NCBI RefSeq assembly: GCF_002285415.1
Contig: NZ_NSBU01000007.1
Coordinates: 1,512,583 to 1,576,582 of the forward strand
Direction of reading: 5' to 3'
Source: Actibacterium pelagium
Lineage (GTDB): Bacteria > Pseudomonadota > Alphaproteobacteria > Rhodobacterales > Rhodobacteraceae
Length of the DNA stretch: 64,000 nucleotides
Of this stretch, positions 53,928-62,721 are shown piece by piece (position 1 is the first letter of the stretch; each line of letters starts with the position of its first letter). The notes under the pieces are model-generated. The model saw only the letters and a list, made by a program, of their open reading frames with translations, was not told where the DNA came from and made no database searches. A program made the translations under genes and the position numbers.

Positions 53928-54911
53928 ATGGATATCAGGCAACTACGCTACTACGTTCGCATCGTCGAAGAGGGAAGCTTATCAAAAGCGTCCCATATGC
54001 TTCATGTTGCCCAACCGGCGCTGAGCCAGCAATTGGCCAAGCTTGAAGAAGAGGTTGGAAAGCCACTTCTAGTACGGTCTTCCAAAGGGGTGACACCAAA
54101 TGAGGCGGGCCAGGCCCTGTATCATCACGCTCGGTTGATTTTGCGTCAAATCGACCAAGCGATGACCATCGCTCGGTCAGAAGACGGCAATATCAACGGG
54201 GTTGTATCGATAGGGCTGCCCGCGACAACGGTAGCGGCAATCGGTCTGGAGCTTGTCCGGCGCGTGCGCGAGCGTTTTCCCAAGGTCTCGATCAACGTTG
54301 TCGAAGCCATGAGCGGCCATCTTGAACATCTCATTCGACAAAACCAGTTGGACCTTGCCGTACTTTTTTCACGCGACTTAGCGTCGGACCTGGCGATTGA
54401 ACCGTTGCTGGTCGAAGAGCTGTTCCTGATCTTGGCCGATGACAGTGATCACCTGCCTGGGCGCAAGACGGTCACCATGGCCGAAGCGGCGGAACTGCCG
54501 CTGATCCTACCTACATCGACACATGGGTTGCGTCGCCGGATTGAGGTCGAATTCGAAGCCCGCGCGCTAAGCCCGAAAGTAGTAGCCGAGATCGATTCCC
54601 TGTCGTTGGTGATGCGCAGCGTCAACGACCATATCGGTGCGACGATTAAACCGATGGGGGCGATCCTGCAGGAAAACGACCGAGGCCACAAATTTCGCTG
54701 TCTGCGGTTCGAAGATGCAAAGCTGCGCCGGTCGAACTATCTGTATTCACTGCCACCGGAATCTCTGAGTTCAGCGGCGACCGTGGTCGCTGGTGAATTG
54801 CGCACCGTGGTGGATGAACTGGTCGCGGGCGCTGGCGTCGAAGGGTTCTTCCCCCGCCCCGGAGAAGCCGCCGCCGAGCAAACAGCCCCGGCGACGGAAC
54901 CGGCCGAATAA
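53928..54911 (+). CDS. LysR-family transcriptional regulator
   Basis: A 327-residue LysR protein. The N-terminal winged helix reads MDIRQLRYYVRIVEEGSLSK and ASHMLHVAQPALSQQLAKLE; the ligand domain starts after about residue 90 (VVSIGLPATTVAAIGLELVR). This resembles the Nac/TcuR subgroup, which fits the nearby tcu remnant. The last 35 residues are Pro/Ala/Glu-rich. There is no good ribosome site. It is divergent from the transporter operon and its stop directly abuts that of the convergent cupin gene. Confidence 0.88.
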   Translation: MDIRQLRYYVRIVEEGSLSKASHMLHVAQPALSQQLAKLEEEVGKPLLVRSSKGVTPNEAGQALYHHARLILRQIDQAMTIARSEDGNINGVVSIGLPATTVAAIGLELVRRVRERFPKVSINVVEAMSGHLEHLIRQNQLDLAVLFSRDLASDLAIEPLLVEELFLILADDSDHLPGRKTVTMAEAAELPLILPTSTHGLRRRIEVEFEARALSPKVVAEIDSLSLVMRSVNDHIGATIKPMGAILQENDRGHKFRCLRFEDAKLRRSNYLYSLPPESLSSAATVVAGELRTVVDELVAGAGVEGFFPRPGEAAAEQTAPATEPAE

Positions 54912-55277
54912 TCAGCCGTCGGTCACCGGCGTAGTGACCACGATGAAAGTCAGGTCGCCCAGACCGCTGTTCTGGATCGAATGCCAGGTGCCCGGCGCAA
55001 TGAAGATCACGTCGTTCTTGCGTACAACACGGGTTTCATCGCCGATTTCCATCAATCCTTCGCCATCGAGGATGTGGTAAACTTGTTCCTGCACCTCGTG
55101 CACGTGGCGTTCGACGTAGGCCATCGGCTGATAGGTCGAAATCCGGTAGTCCATCAGCTGCGATCCGGTCGTTTCGGGTGCGACCAGCGCCTTGGATAGC
55201 GCCGAACCGAAATGGCCGGGATATTGCTGCCAGGGTTCTTCGGCGATGTTGCGGATGACGCTTTTGCGTTCGGTCAT
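54912..55277 (-). CDS. Single-domain cupin protein
   Basis: A 121-residue cupin: motif 1 is YVERHVHEVQEQVYHILDGE (two His and a Glu as metal ligands, third His in VYHIL) and motif 2 has VIFIAPGTWHSIQNSG. The metal-binding set is complete, so it could be an enzyme (small oxygenase, isomerase or lyase) or a ligand-binding sensor. It is downstream of the ThDP enzyme gene by 17 bp on the same strand and likely acts on the same pathway. Function not assignable. Confidence 0.82.
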   Translation of the reverse strand: MTERKSVIRNIAEEPWQQYPGHFGSALSKALVAPETTGSQLMDYRISTYQPMAYVERHVHEVQEQVYHILDGEGLMEIGDETRVVRKNDVIFIAPGTWHSIQNSGLGDLTFIVVTTPVTDG

Positions 55278-55294
55278 GACTTATTCTCCTTTTC

Positions 55295-57070
55295 TCAGGG
55301 GCACCACGGCTTGCCGTAAACGGGTTCCTTGGGCTGCAGCGGCGGCAGTTCCCAGCTGCCGGTCGCGGGCGGACGCACGTCAGCATCGACATGCACGTCG
55401 ATCAGCGCGGGGCGCCTGTTGGCGATCGCAGTTTCCAAGGCCTGGCCGAAATCTTCGCTTCGGGTGACAGTGTAGCCATCAACTCCCGAAGCGCGCGCCC
55501 AGGCGGCGAAATCGGGGTTGTAGGGTTCCTTGTTTTTACCGTGGTAGAAGGCGGTGCCGTATTCGCGACCTTGGAAGTACCCGTATTGCAGGTCGCGGAT
55601 CGCGCCCCAAGCGAAGTTGTTCCAGACGACCCAGACCACCGGCAGGTTATATTCCACAGCGGTGCACAACACATGCGGCACCATGGTGAAACCACCATCG
55701 CCGCAGACCGACACGCAGACCCGGTCAGGCGCGGCCAGCTGGGCCCCCATGATCGCGGAGGGGCCGAAGCCCATGCCTGAATAGCCCCAGGTGTTCAGCA
55801 TCGATTGCGGCCGGCGCGCTTTCCAAAACTGCATGTACCAGTTGTGATGCACACCGGAATCGAGCGACAGGATCGCGTTTTCGGGCAGGACCTTCTGACA
55901 ATCTGCGACCACGCGTTCGGGACGGATCGGCTTGGTGTGCATCTCGAAACCGGGGGCCACGAAGCGTTCCCATTCCGCACGCCAGCCTGCGATTTCGCCG
56001 AGCCATCCCTGACGGGACGCACCACTGGCGCCGCGCCGGTCCAGCTCCGCCAGCAATTGACGCAGGAACGCCTTGGCATCGGCCAGGATCGGCAGGTCCG
56101 GCGGATAGTTCCGGCCCAGTTCTCCGTGGTCGAGATCGACATGCACCAGCTTTGTCTGTGGGAAATTCCACGAATAGCCCGGCTTCCACGACGAGGCCGA
56201 GCGGTCATCGAACCGTGCGCCGATGGCCAGCACCAGGTCGGCATGACGCCCGGCCTGATTGGCCTGATACGCGCCGTTGCGACCGATGAAACCGAGGCTC
56301 AGCGGGTCTTCCATGTCGATGCAGCCCATGCCGTTGGGCGAGGAAATCACCGGCACGTTCATCTTATGCGCCAGCGCGGTCAGTTCTTCGCCCGCTTCCG
56401 ACAGGGTCACGCCGTGGCCGATGAACAGCACAGGGCGTTCCGATGCGACCAGCCAATCGGCGACCTGTTGCACGTCATCCATGCTGGCGCCACTGCGGCG
56501 CTGACCAAAGGCGCTGCCGGTGGGTTCGTCGGCGACTTCCGCTTCTTCCTGGAAGAGGTTGTAGGGGATATCGAGGTTGACCGGACCGGGCCGCCCGGTG
56601 GTCATGGTCTGCGCCGCCTGGCGCATCGCCAGTGGCAGCATTTCCACCCGGGTCGGTTGGAAGCTGCGTTTCACCACCGGCTTGATCACGTTGTTAAAAT
56701 CAGCGTGGTGATGCATGTACAGTTCCTGGAACGGACCGCGGTTGAACTGCTGCGTCGGCACGTTGGCGGTGATCGAATAGACCGCGGAACTGTCGGTCTG
56801 AGCCACCGCAAGCGCCATGATCTGGTTCGCAGATCCCGGTCCCGTCGATGTCAGCGTCGCCGCCGGTTTGTGCGACACGCGGAAGAACCCGTCGGCCATA
56901 TGCACTGCGGTCTGTTCGTGGCGGGGCGACACCAGCTTGAGTTCATCGCGCCGTTCATTCATGCAATCAAGCAGGCCAACATTGCCATGCCCGCAAATGC
57001 CGAACACGTGGTCGATCCCTTCCTTGATAAGCGTATCGGTGATGATCTCACCGCCCTTTTTCATGGCCAT
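55295..57070 (-). CDS. Thiamine diphosphate-dependent enzyme, acetolactate synthase/decarboxylase superfamily
   Basis: A 591-residue enzyme with the three-domain layout. The PYR domain contains GIDHVFGICGHGNVGLLD and the activator Glu52 in SPRHEQTAVHMADGF; the central domain has VLFIGHGVTLSEAGEELTAL; the PP domain has the thiamine-binding run VCGDGGFTMVPHVL through WVVWNN. It resembles acetolactate synthase and 2-oxoacid decarboxylases (for example benzoylformate type), and lacks a convincing match to sulfoacetaldehyde acetyltransferase. It may cleave or carboligate a 2-oxoacid, giving the aldehyde used by the island aldehyde dehydrogenase. Substrate unknown. Confidence 0.85.
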   Translation of the reverse strand: MAMKKGGEIITDTLIKEGIDHVFGICGHGNVGLLDCMNERRDELKLVSPRHEQTAVHMADGFFRVSHKPAATLTSTGPGSANQIMALAVAQTDSSAVYSITANVPTQQFNRGPFQELYMHHHADFNNVIKPVVKRSFQPTRVEMLPLAMRQAAQTMTTGRPGPVNLDIPYNLFQEEAEVADEPTGSAFGQRRSGASMDDVQQVADWLVASERPVLFIGHGVTLSEAGEELTALAHKMNVPVISSPNGMGCIDMEDPLSLGFIGRNGAYQANQAGRHADLVLAIGARFDDRSASSWKPGYSWNFPQTKLVHVDLDHGELGRNYPPDLPILADAKAFLRQLLAELDRRGASGASRQGWLGEIAGWRAEWERFVAPGFEMHTKPIRPERVVADCQKVLPENAILSLDSGVHHNWYMQFWKARRPQSMLNTWGYSGMGFGPSAIMGAQLAAPDRVCVSVCGDGGFTMVPHVLCTAVEYNLPVVWVVWNNFAWGAIRDLQYGYFQGREYGTAFYHGKNKEPYNPDFAAWARASGVDGYTVTRSEDFGQALETAIANRRPALIDVHVDADVRPPATGSWELPPLQPKEPVYGKPWCP

Positions 57071-57088
57071 TTTCTGCTACTCCCCTCA

Positions 57089-58795
57089 TCAGGTCATGTT
57101 TCGGCCAGCGGCGTGTCGCGCCGCGATCCAGCCAAATGTCATCGCTTGGGCAAGCTGTCCGCCCGCACCAGGATATTCGCCGGCGAATGCCGACTGCATG
57201 TCGTTGCCGCAGACATAAAGCCCAGGCAAAACCTCTCCGTCTTCCTTCAGTACCCGCGCCTGCGTGTCTGCGGCTAGCCCCCGGCTGGTCCCCAGCGGGG
57301 TGGGTTCTAGACGCACCGCATAGTATGGCCCCTCTTCCAACGTCCCAAGGCAGGGATTGGGCCCATGCCCGGCATCGCCGCCCGCACGGTCATAGATCGT
57401 TTCACCGCGCCCGAAATCTTCGTCCCTGCCGGTGGCGGCGAAGGCGTTGAACCGCGCGACGGTCTGCACCAGCGCTTCGGCGGGCAGGCCGATCTTTCCG
57501 GCCAGCCCGGCCAGCGTCGCGGCTTCGGTCAAGTACCCGTTGCGGATATAGCGGCGCAGGCTGGGTGTACGCGGACGGATCAGCCCCAGCCCGTAACGCG
57601 CGATGAACCCCCGCGAGCAGATCATCCAGCACGGCACCGCCTGTTCCGCCTCGTACATGGCGCGGACGAATTGGTGATAGGACTCCGCTTCGTTGGTAAA
57701 GCGCCGCCCATTTTGATCGACGCACAGCGATCCGGGTTTGGCACGGTCCAGAACGATATGCGGATAAACAGCGGTAGACCCGTCGGCACGCCGCATGATC
57801 GAGCTGGGAAACCACTGCGCATTATCGCACCCTGAAGGTCCAAGCGTCGCGCCCGCATCGAGCCCCAACTCGATACTACGCCCGATGCAGCCCGGCGCGG
57901 CGGGGGTGTGTTCGGCTACGGGCGTGGGCAGTTCGCGGGCGCGCCAGTCCGGGCTGGCCGGATATCCGCCGCCTGCCAGCACGACGCCACGGGTGGCCAT
58001 GATCCGCTGCCCGGTAGACAGTTCGACCCCTATAATTCGCCCATTCTCGGAAATCAGCCGACTAGTTTCGACCCCGGAAAACAGCCTGACCCCAGCATCC
58101 CGCGCCGCCTTCATCAGCCGCGCGACCAGGGCATTGCCCAGCACTAGCCGCGTCCCGCGTCGCCCCTTAAGGCGGTCCAGCAGGAAACGCATGGTCAGGC
58201 GCAGCCCCAGCAGTGCGGCCGAAAGCGACCGGTCGGCGCGCAGCAACTTCGCCGCCTCGGCCCGGGTCACCATCATGCCACCGAACACCATCAGTTCCGG
58301 CAATGGGGGTGCCAGCCGGGCGAAATCATCGCCCAGTTCGCGCCCGTCGAAGGGCGCGGGTTCCAGCGACCGCCATCCGGGTGCTGCGCCAGGCTTGTCC
58401 TGCCGGTAATCGGGGGCGGTGGGAAAGGGACGGAACCCGATCCCAGCGCGGTCTTCCAGGTCGGACTGCATCAAGGGCGCGGCGTCCAAAAACTTGCGCC
58501 AAATCTCTTCCGGCCCCTTCCCGTCGATCAACTCGGAGAGATAGCGTTCGGCATGGATCCGGTCGGCATCCGCATCCGCGATCATCCGGTTGCCCGGCAC
58601 CCAAACCGTGCCCGAAGACCGCGCCGAAGTGCCGCCGAAAACCAGCATATGTTCCAGCACCACGCAGGACAGCCCTTCCAGCGCTCCGGTCAGCGCCGCA
58701 GTCAGACCGCCCGCACCACTACCAATAACCACTAGGTCGACAGTGTCGGGCAGCGGGTGCGAAGATGCCGGATATGCGGCATTGTTATTCAACAT
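57089..58795 (-). CDS. FAD-dependent dehydrogenase of the fumarate reductase / 3-ketosteroid dehydrogenase family
   Basis: A 568-residue FAD_binding_2 flavoprotein. The dinucleotide fold is DLVVIGSGAGGLTAALTGAL, followed by FGGTSARSSGTVWVPGN; the C-terminal FAD segment has GLYVCGNDMQSAFAGEYPGA. KstD and tricarballylate-type dehydrogenases share this plan, and desaturation of a C-C bond next to a carbonyl is the typical reaction. GGAGGG precedes the ATG at 58795; ten more codons upstream are not favoured. It precedes the ThDP gene by 18 bp. Start and upstream region overlap the remains of a binding-protein gene. Confidence 0.87.
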   Translation of the reverse strand: MLNNNAAYPASSHPLPDTVDLVVIGSGAGGLTAALTGALEGLSCVVLEHMLVFGGTSARSSGTVWVPGNRMIADADADRIHAERYLSELIDGKGPEEIWRKFLDAAPLMQSDLEDRAGIGFRPFPTAPDYRQDKPGAAPGWRSLEPAPFDGRELGDDFARLAPPLPELMVFGGMMVTRAEAAKLLRADRSLSAALLGLRLTMRFLLDRLKGRRGTRLVLGNALVARLMKAARDAGVRLFSGVETSRLISENGRIIGVELSTGQRIMATRGVVLAGGGYPASPDWRARELPTPVAEHTPAAPGCIGRSIELGLDAGATLGPSGCDNAQWFPSSIMRRADGSTAVYPHIVLDRAKPGSLCVDQNGRRFTNEAESYHQFVRAMYEAEQAVPCWMICSRGFIARYGLGLIRPRTPSLRRYIRNGYLTEAATLAGLAGKIGLPAEALVQTVARFNAFAATGRDEDFGRGETIYDRAGGDAGHGPNPCLGTLEEGPYYAVRLEPTPLGTSRGLAADTQARVLKEDGEVLPGLYVCGNDMQSAFAGEYPGAGGQLAQAMTFGWIAARHAAGRNMT

Positions 58796-59054
58796 TCGCC
58801 CTCCGACGCCGCCGCGTGTTTCCACGATCCCGGTTGTCAGAGGTCACGAAGTAATCCGGCACGACATTTTCCGACCGACTGACGAAAGACACAACGGGAA
58901 TACCGCGCGCCTTGGCTTCGTTCAGCGTGTCGTCCAACGCGCTCGAATATGCCCATGCCACCCGCCGAGCTCCGATGCGCGCGCCTTCAAAAGCGGGATT
59001 ATTGCCGTTTTTGGTCAGGCAGGCGCTGGTTTTCTGCGTTCCCGATAAGGGCAT
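58785..59054 (-). pseudogene. Gutted sugar-binding/LacI-like gene
   Basis: An 89-codon frame that carries two separated pieces of a periplasmic-binding/LacI-type fold: GNNPAFEGARIGARRVA from the first lobe and LNEAKARGIPVVSFVSRSEN, PDYFVTSDN from the hinge and second lobe. The roughly 50-70 residues that should separate them, and all of the C-terminal half, are missing. It ends in a basic run RDRGNTRRRRR unlike the family. It overlaps the start of the flavoprotein gene. An internal deletion and truncation are inferred. Confidence 0.45.
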
Positions 59055-59243
59055 GGCTGTACTCGTTTGAACCCGGTCCGATACCGAACGCATTCACCAT
59101 AGATGAAGCCACCGAATGACCGCAAAAACGGAATTTCAATAACGCTATAAGAAAGCGTTATATCCACTCGTCTATCATTGAGCCTGCATCGGTGGTGTCG
59201 GACAAATTCGAACCCGTCTCTACTGGAATAGTGAAGCTGTCCC

Positions 59244-59437
59244 TTATGCTGTGTCGAGTTTACGCCTCTCGGCCAGTGCCGCGGTTCGGTTCAGCTTGAA
59301 ATTATCGCGTGAGTAGAATTGGCGTTCCTGATTGAAGTGGTTGAAAACGGAAGAGTGGACGGCGGTGAATTTCTGCAAACTTCGCGTCGACGGAACCTTT
59401 GCATGGCTCGTTCTAGTCGTCGAAATGGAAATGGACC
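59244..59437 (-). mobile_element. C-terminal remnant of an IS6-family transposase
   Basis: Read on the minus strand, PFRRLERAMQRFR and, after a one-base frameshift, STRSLQKFTAVHSSVFNHFN, QERQFYSRDNFKLNRTAAL and AERRKLDTA before a stop at 59244. This matches the tail of alphaproteobacterial IS6-family (DDE) transposases, whose consensus runs 'RRRERAM.RFR..RSLQKF..VH'. The DDE core and both ends are gone. It lies close to the island right end. Confidence 0.65.
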
Positions 59438-59724
59438 ACTTAGATGGGCTGATTACCTAGCCCGGTGAAGATCTGTCGCAGCAACTACTTCTCCGAACGA
59501 GACCTAAAATATATAAGCCAATACTAAGGCTCATTGGGGATGATTTGAAGCTCGTGAGACCTTTTAGCCTACCGCCCGCAGGTATGTCAGTGCGGTGTTG
59601 GAAGGGTTCCCATTGATACCGCTCTCGAAAAATAGGAGTGACACGCTTTGAGCGGGTACACTCGCTGTGAAAGCCTGGTGGAAGCCAAATTTTCTCGGCG
59701 CCCGAGCTATATTTCTAAGGTTTT
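59438..59724. other. Gene-free stretch between IS remnant and tRNA
   Basis: I see no gene, no clear repeat and no terminator here. The region might hold decayed integrase sequence, but nothing is recognisable by eye in any frame. The 59055-59243 stretch on the other side of the IS remnant is equally blank. Confidence 0.35.
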
Positions 59725-59740
59725 GAGAGAAATGGCGCGC
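59725..59740 (+). repeat. Right copy of 16-bp direct repeat at the tRNA-Arg 3' end
   Basis: GAGAGAAATGGCGCGC, identical to 45036-45051. Positions 59733-59740 are the last eight bases of the tRNA (including encoded CCA); 59725-59732 are its flank. Putative attachment core of the island. Confidence 0.65.
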
Positions 59741-59809
59741 TGGGGAGGATTCGAACCCCCGACCCCTTGATTCGTAGTCAAGTACTCTATCCAGCTGAGC
59801 TACCAGCGC
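59733..59809 (-). tRNA. tRNA-Arg (anticodon ACG)
   Basis: A 77-nt cloverleaf: acceptor GCGCTGG pairs with CCAGCGC, D-arm GCTCAGCTGGATAGAGT, anticodon stem CTTGA/TCAAG with loop CTACGAA (anticodon ACG, read as ICG), T-arm GGGGG-TTCGAAT-CCTCC, discriminator G, and CCA encoded. The pattern matches E. coli tRNA-Arg(ACG) closely. The 3' end carries the direct repeat that bounds the island. Confidence 0.95.
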
Positions 59810-59882
59810 GCGAGGCCCTCCATGTATCCGGGGGGTTCGGGGGTTGCAAGAGGGGATTTGAAGTTTTTTTGCTTTGCAGCGA

Positions 59883-61271
59883 TTAAATTGCGTCCAGCCC
59901 TTTTGGCAGCGTGATCTGGAAGCGGGTTCCGGCCTCGTCGCTTTGCAAAAGATCCAAACGACCGCCGTGACCACGGACCAGTTCGGCGGCAATCGCCAGC
60001 CCCAGACCTGAACCACCTTTGCGAACACCGCCCTGAAACGGGGTGAACAGGTTCTCTCGAGCTTTGGGCGGCAGGCCGGGTCCGGTATCGGTGACGGTGA
60101 TCATCCATGACGCGGCATCCTCGCCTGCACTGATCGTCACCGATCCTTCCTTGCCCGATGCCTCGATCGCCTGACGGGCATTGCGGGTCAGGTTCGACAG
60201 CACGCGGTGGATTTGCTCGACATCCGCGCGCAGGGTCAGACCATTTGGAACATCTGCCAGCAGTTGGACCTTGCCGTCGCGCACGGCCAGCCGCTCTCCG
60301 TCCAGCACGTCATCCACCAGTTCGCACAAGGCAACCTGGCTGAGGCGTGGCGCGGGTTCTTCGGCCTTACCGAAAGCCAGTGTGGATTCGCACAGGTTCA
60401 CCGCGCGCCCGATCGAGTTCACCATCTTCGGGGCCACACGCGCCACCAGCGGGTCGTCGCTGCCTTCGATGCGGTCGGCGAACAACTGCGCCGAGGTCAG
60501 GATATTGCGCAGGTCATGGCTGATCTTGGCGACCGCGCCACCAACCTGTGCCAGTCGATCCTTCTGGCGCAGGGCCGAGGTCAGCTCGGTCTCCATCCCG
60601 TACAAGGCTTCTTCGGCTTCGCGTAACTCTTTAACGCGCGAGGTCGGCGTGATGATCCGGCGCGCATCTTCCGGCGCCGAGGCATAGTTTTGCATCGCGC
60701 CCACAACGCCACGGATCGGCCCCACCAGAAGCCGCTGCACCGCAAAGAACAACAAGCTGGCCGTGATACCAGAGATCACGGCGGACAGGACAAGAATGTT
60801 CAGCCCGTATTCGATCATGGCAGTCCGCAGCGGGCCGCTGTTCATCGTCACCTCGATCTGCTCACCGGCACCGCGCAAGGGCGTGCCGATCACACGGATG
60901 ACCCATTCCTCTTTTGTCAGCAGGCATTCCATCGCATCCCGGATCAACGTAAAGGCCGACGCGTCGCGTAGGTCGTACACCGCCCTCACCTCTTTCGGCA
61001 CGGGCGAGGACAGCACCAGCTGGCTCATCTCGTCGCGACGCAGGATGACGTTATAGACGCCGGCGTTCAGCAACAGCTCTGCCTCGACCGCTTCGTCAAT
61101 CATGTCGGGCGAGGCCAGCACCGCAAGCGAGGCGATCTGGGCCCGTTCCAGACGCGCCATCAGGAAATCCTCGCGGAAGCGCGCGATGGACGGGACAAAG
61201 ATGAACACCTCGGCCAGCATCACGAATGCGACCGTCAGCATCAGGAATCGACCTGACAGGGTGTTCAGCAC
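59883..61271 (-). CDS. Sensor histidine kinase
   Basis: A 462-residue membrane kinase starting at a GTG (61271) with GGAGGG ahead. Two spans (about residues 8-28 and 158-182) enclose a periplasmic sensor region; a linker follows, then the H-box KISHDLRN, N-box NLTRNARQAIEA, G1 DTGPGLPP and G2 GGSGLGLAIAAELVRGHGG. No receiver or partner regulator is next to it. It follows the disulfide oxidoreductase gene by 25 bp and is probably co-transcribed with it. Signal unknown. Confidence 0.9.
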   Translation of the reverse strand: MLNTLSGRFLMLTVAFVMLAEVFIFVPSIARFREDFLMARLERAQIASLAVLASPDMIDEAVEAELLLNAGVYNVILRRDEMSQLVLSSPVPKEVRAVYDLRDASAFTLIRDAMECLLTKEEWVIRVIGTPLRGAGEQIEVTMNSGPLRTAMIEYGLNILVLSAVISGITASLLFFAVQRLLVGPIRGVVGAMQNYASAPEDARRIITPTSRVKELREAEEALYGMETELTSALRQKDRLAQVGGAVAKISHDLRNILTSAQLFADRIEGSDDPLVARVAPKMVNSIGRAVNLCESTLAFGKAEEPAPRLSQVALCELVDDVLDGERLAVRDGKVQLLADVPNGLTLRADVEQIHRVLSNLTRNARQAIEASGKEGSVTISAGEDAASWMITVTDTGPGLPPKARENLFTPFQGGVRKGGSGLGLAIAAELVRGHGGRLDLLQSDEAGTRFQITLPKGLDAI

Positions 61272-61296
61272 GTTCTGCCCTCCAACTAAACTGCTC

Positions 61297-62718
61297 TTAC
61301 GGCAGGGTTTTCTGCACGAAGCCTACAATACGCTTCACCAGACTGCTATCAAATAGCTTGGGCGAGAAATACGCCCCAGCGGCCCGCTTGTTCACTTCCA
61401 TCAGGGTCGGATACGGCACGACGGTGTTCGATATCGCGCTCATCTTCAGACCGTTGGCAATCGCCATCGCCCACATCGAAATCAGCTCTCCGGCCTGCGC
61501 CCCCACGATAGAGGCCCCCACAGGGCGCCCCTTGACCACCATCACCTTGATCAGACCCTTGGTCTGACCCGTGGCAATCGCCCTGTCGTTGCCCGCATAG
61601 TCAAACCGGGCCACGGTCAGCCTGTCGCCATGCGCCTCGCGTGCCTGCGCCTCGGTCAGGCCGACCTGCGTGATTTCGGGGTCGGTATAGGTGACCCACG
61701 GAATATGATCGGTGCGCTGTTTCGACGGCATCCCCAGCAGGATCGAGCGGATCACAACCCCTGCATGATAGCCCGCCACATGGGTGAACTGCAGCCCACC
61801 CGCCACGTCGCCAATAGCATACACTTTCTTGTTCGAAGACCGCAGGTCCTGCCCCACCTTGATGCCCGTCCGGTCATGATCGACCCCGGCCGCATCAAGG
61901 TTCAGCTTGTTGATATTCACCTTGCGACCAACCGCCAACAACAGGTGGCTCCCCTGCGTGACAGATCCGTCCTTGGAATGAACCCTGATGTCGCCAGCTG
62001 TACCAGAGACACTGTCGACCATATGGTCCTCTAGAATCTCGACCCCTTCGGCGCGCAGGTTTTCCAGCGCGATAGCAGCCAGTTCCGGGTCGTCCTTGCC
62101 AAGGGCCTTCAGACCCTCCAGCACGGTGACCTTGCTGCCCAGACGTCGGTGCGCCTGTGCCATCTCCAGCCCAATGGGTCCGCCACCGATAACGATCAGA
62201 TGGTCGGGACGCTCGCGCAGGTCAAAAATCGTTTCATTCGTCTCAAAAGGAACCACATCTAGACCGGGGATCGGCGGCACAAAGGGCGACGACCCGGTCG
62301 CAACCACGAAGCGGCGCGCCTGAATGATCGTGTCGCCTGCCTGCAATTCTGTCGGTGAGACAAAGCTGCCGTACTCCTGAATGACCTTCACACCCAGCCC
62401 CTCGAACCGCTCGACACTGTCGTGGGGTTCAATGGTGGCTATTGTGTGCGCCACGTGATCCTTAGCCACGGCATAATCCACCTGCGGGGTGACCGGCGTC
62501 ACGCCAAAGGCGCGTCCGGTTTCCATCGCATGGGCCTTATGCGCCGCCGCCAGCAGCGCCTTCGAGGGCACACACCCATAGTTCAGACAGTCCCCGCCCA
62601 TCTTGTGGCCTTCGACCAGCACCACGTCAGCGCCCATCTGCACGGCCCCGGCCGCCAAGGACAGCCCTCCAGAACCTCCACCAATAATACAGAGGTCCGT
62701 TTTAACCCGGTTCGTCAT
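61297..62718 (-). CDS. FAD-dependent pyridine nucleotide-disulfide oxidoreductase, dihydrolipoamide dehydrogenase-like
   Basis: A 473-residue class I flavoprotein with FAD fold LCIIGGGSGGLSLAAGA, redox pair in GGDCLNYGCVPSKALLAAA, NAD fold LIVIGGGPIGLEMAQAHRRL and KVYAIGDVAGG. The usual HPHPT...E catalytic His-Glu segment of dihydrolipoamide dehydrogenase reads VPYPTLMEVNKRAAG, with Tyr in the His place, so it is unlikely to be the E3 of the bkd complex. Proteins of this subgroup are often paired with TVP38/TMEM64 genes, as here (three bases upstream). Substrate unknown. Confidence 0.87.
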   Translation of the reverse strand: MTNRVKTDLCIIGGGSGGLSLAAGAVQMGADVVLVEGHKMGGDCLNYGCVPSKALLAAAHKAHAMETGRAFGVTPVTPQVDYAVAKDHVAHTIATIEPHDSVERFEGLGVKVIQEYGSFVSPTELQAGDTIIQARRFVVATGSSPFVPPIPGLDVVPFETNETIFDLRERPDHLIVIGGGPIGLEMAQAHRRLGSKVTVLEGLKALGKDDPELAAIALENLRAEGVEILEDHMVDSVSGTAGDIRVHSKDGSVTQGSHLLLAVGRKVNINKLNLDAAGVDHDRTGIKVGQDLRSSNKKVYAIGDVAGGLQFTHVAGYHAGVVIRSILLGMPSKQRTDHIPWVTYTDPEITQVGLTEAQAREAHGDRLTVARFDYAGNDRAIATGQTKGLIKVMVVKGRPVGASIVGAQAGELISMWAMAIANGLKMSAISNTVVPYPTLMEVNKRAAGAYFSPKLFDSSLVKRIVGFVQKTLP

Positions 62719-62721
62719 GGA

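Larger units (their letters stand above)
45052..59740. mobile_element. Putative genomic island at tRNA-Arg(ACG)
   Basis: About 14.7 kb bounded by a perfect 16-bp direct repeat, with one copy at the 3' end of tRNA-Arg and the element on the 3' side of the tRNA, the expected geometry for tRNA-targeted integration. Both ends contain decayed genes (phage/plasmid-type remnant on the left; IS6 transposase tail and gutted binding-protein gene on the right), and the left part contains a tcuA-tcuB deletion fusion. The cargo is catabolic: ABC importer, aldehyde dehydrogenase, SDR, GST, LysR, cupin, ThDP enzyme, flavoprotein. No integrase is visible, so it would be immobile now. Island status is inferred. 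Confidence 0.6.

Noticed and set aside
61297-62718. The disulfide oxidoreductase as E3 of the branched-chain complex.
   Set aside because: It lacks the catalytic His of dihydrolipoamide dehydrogenase, and lies far from bkd with a TVP38 gene.
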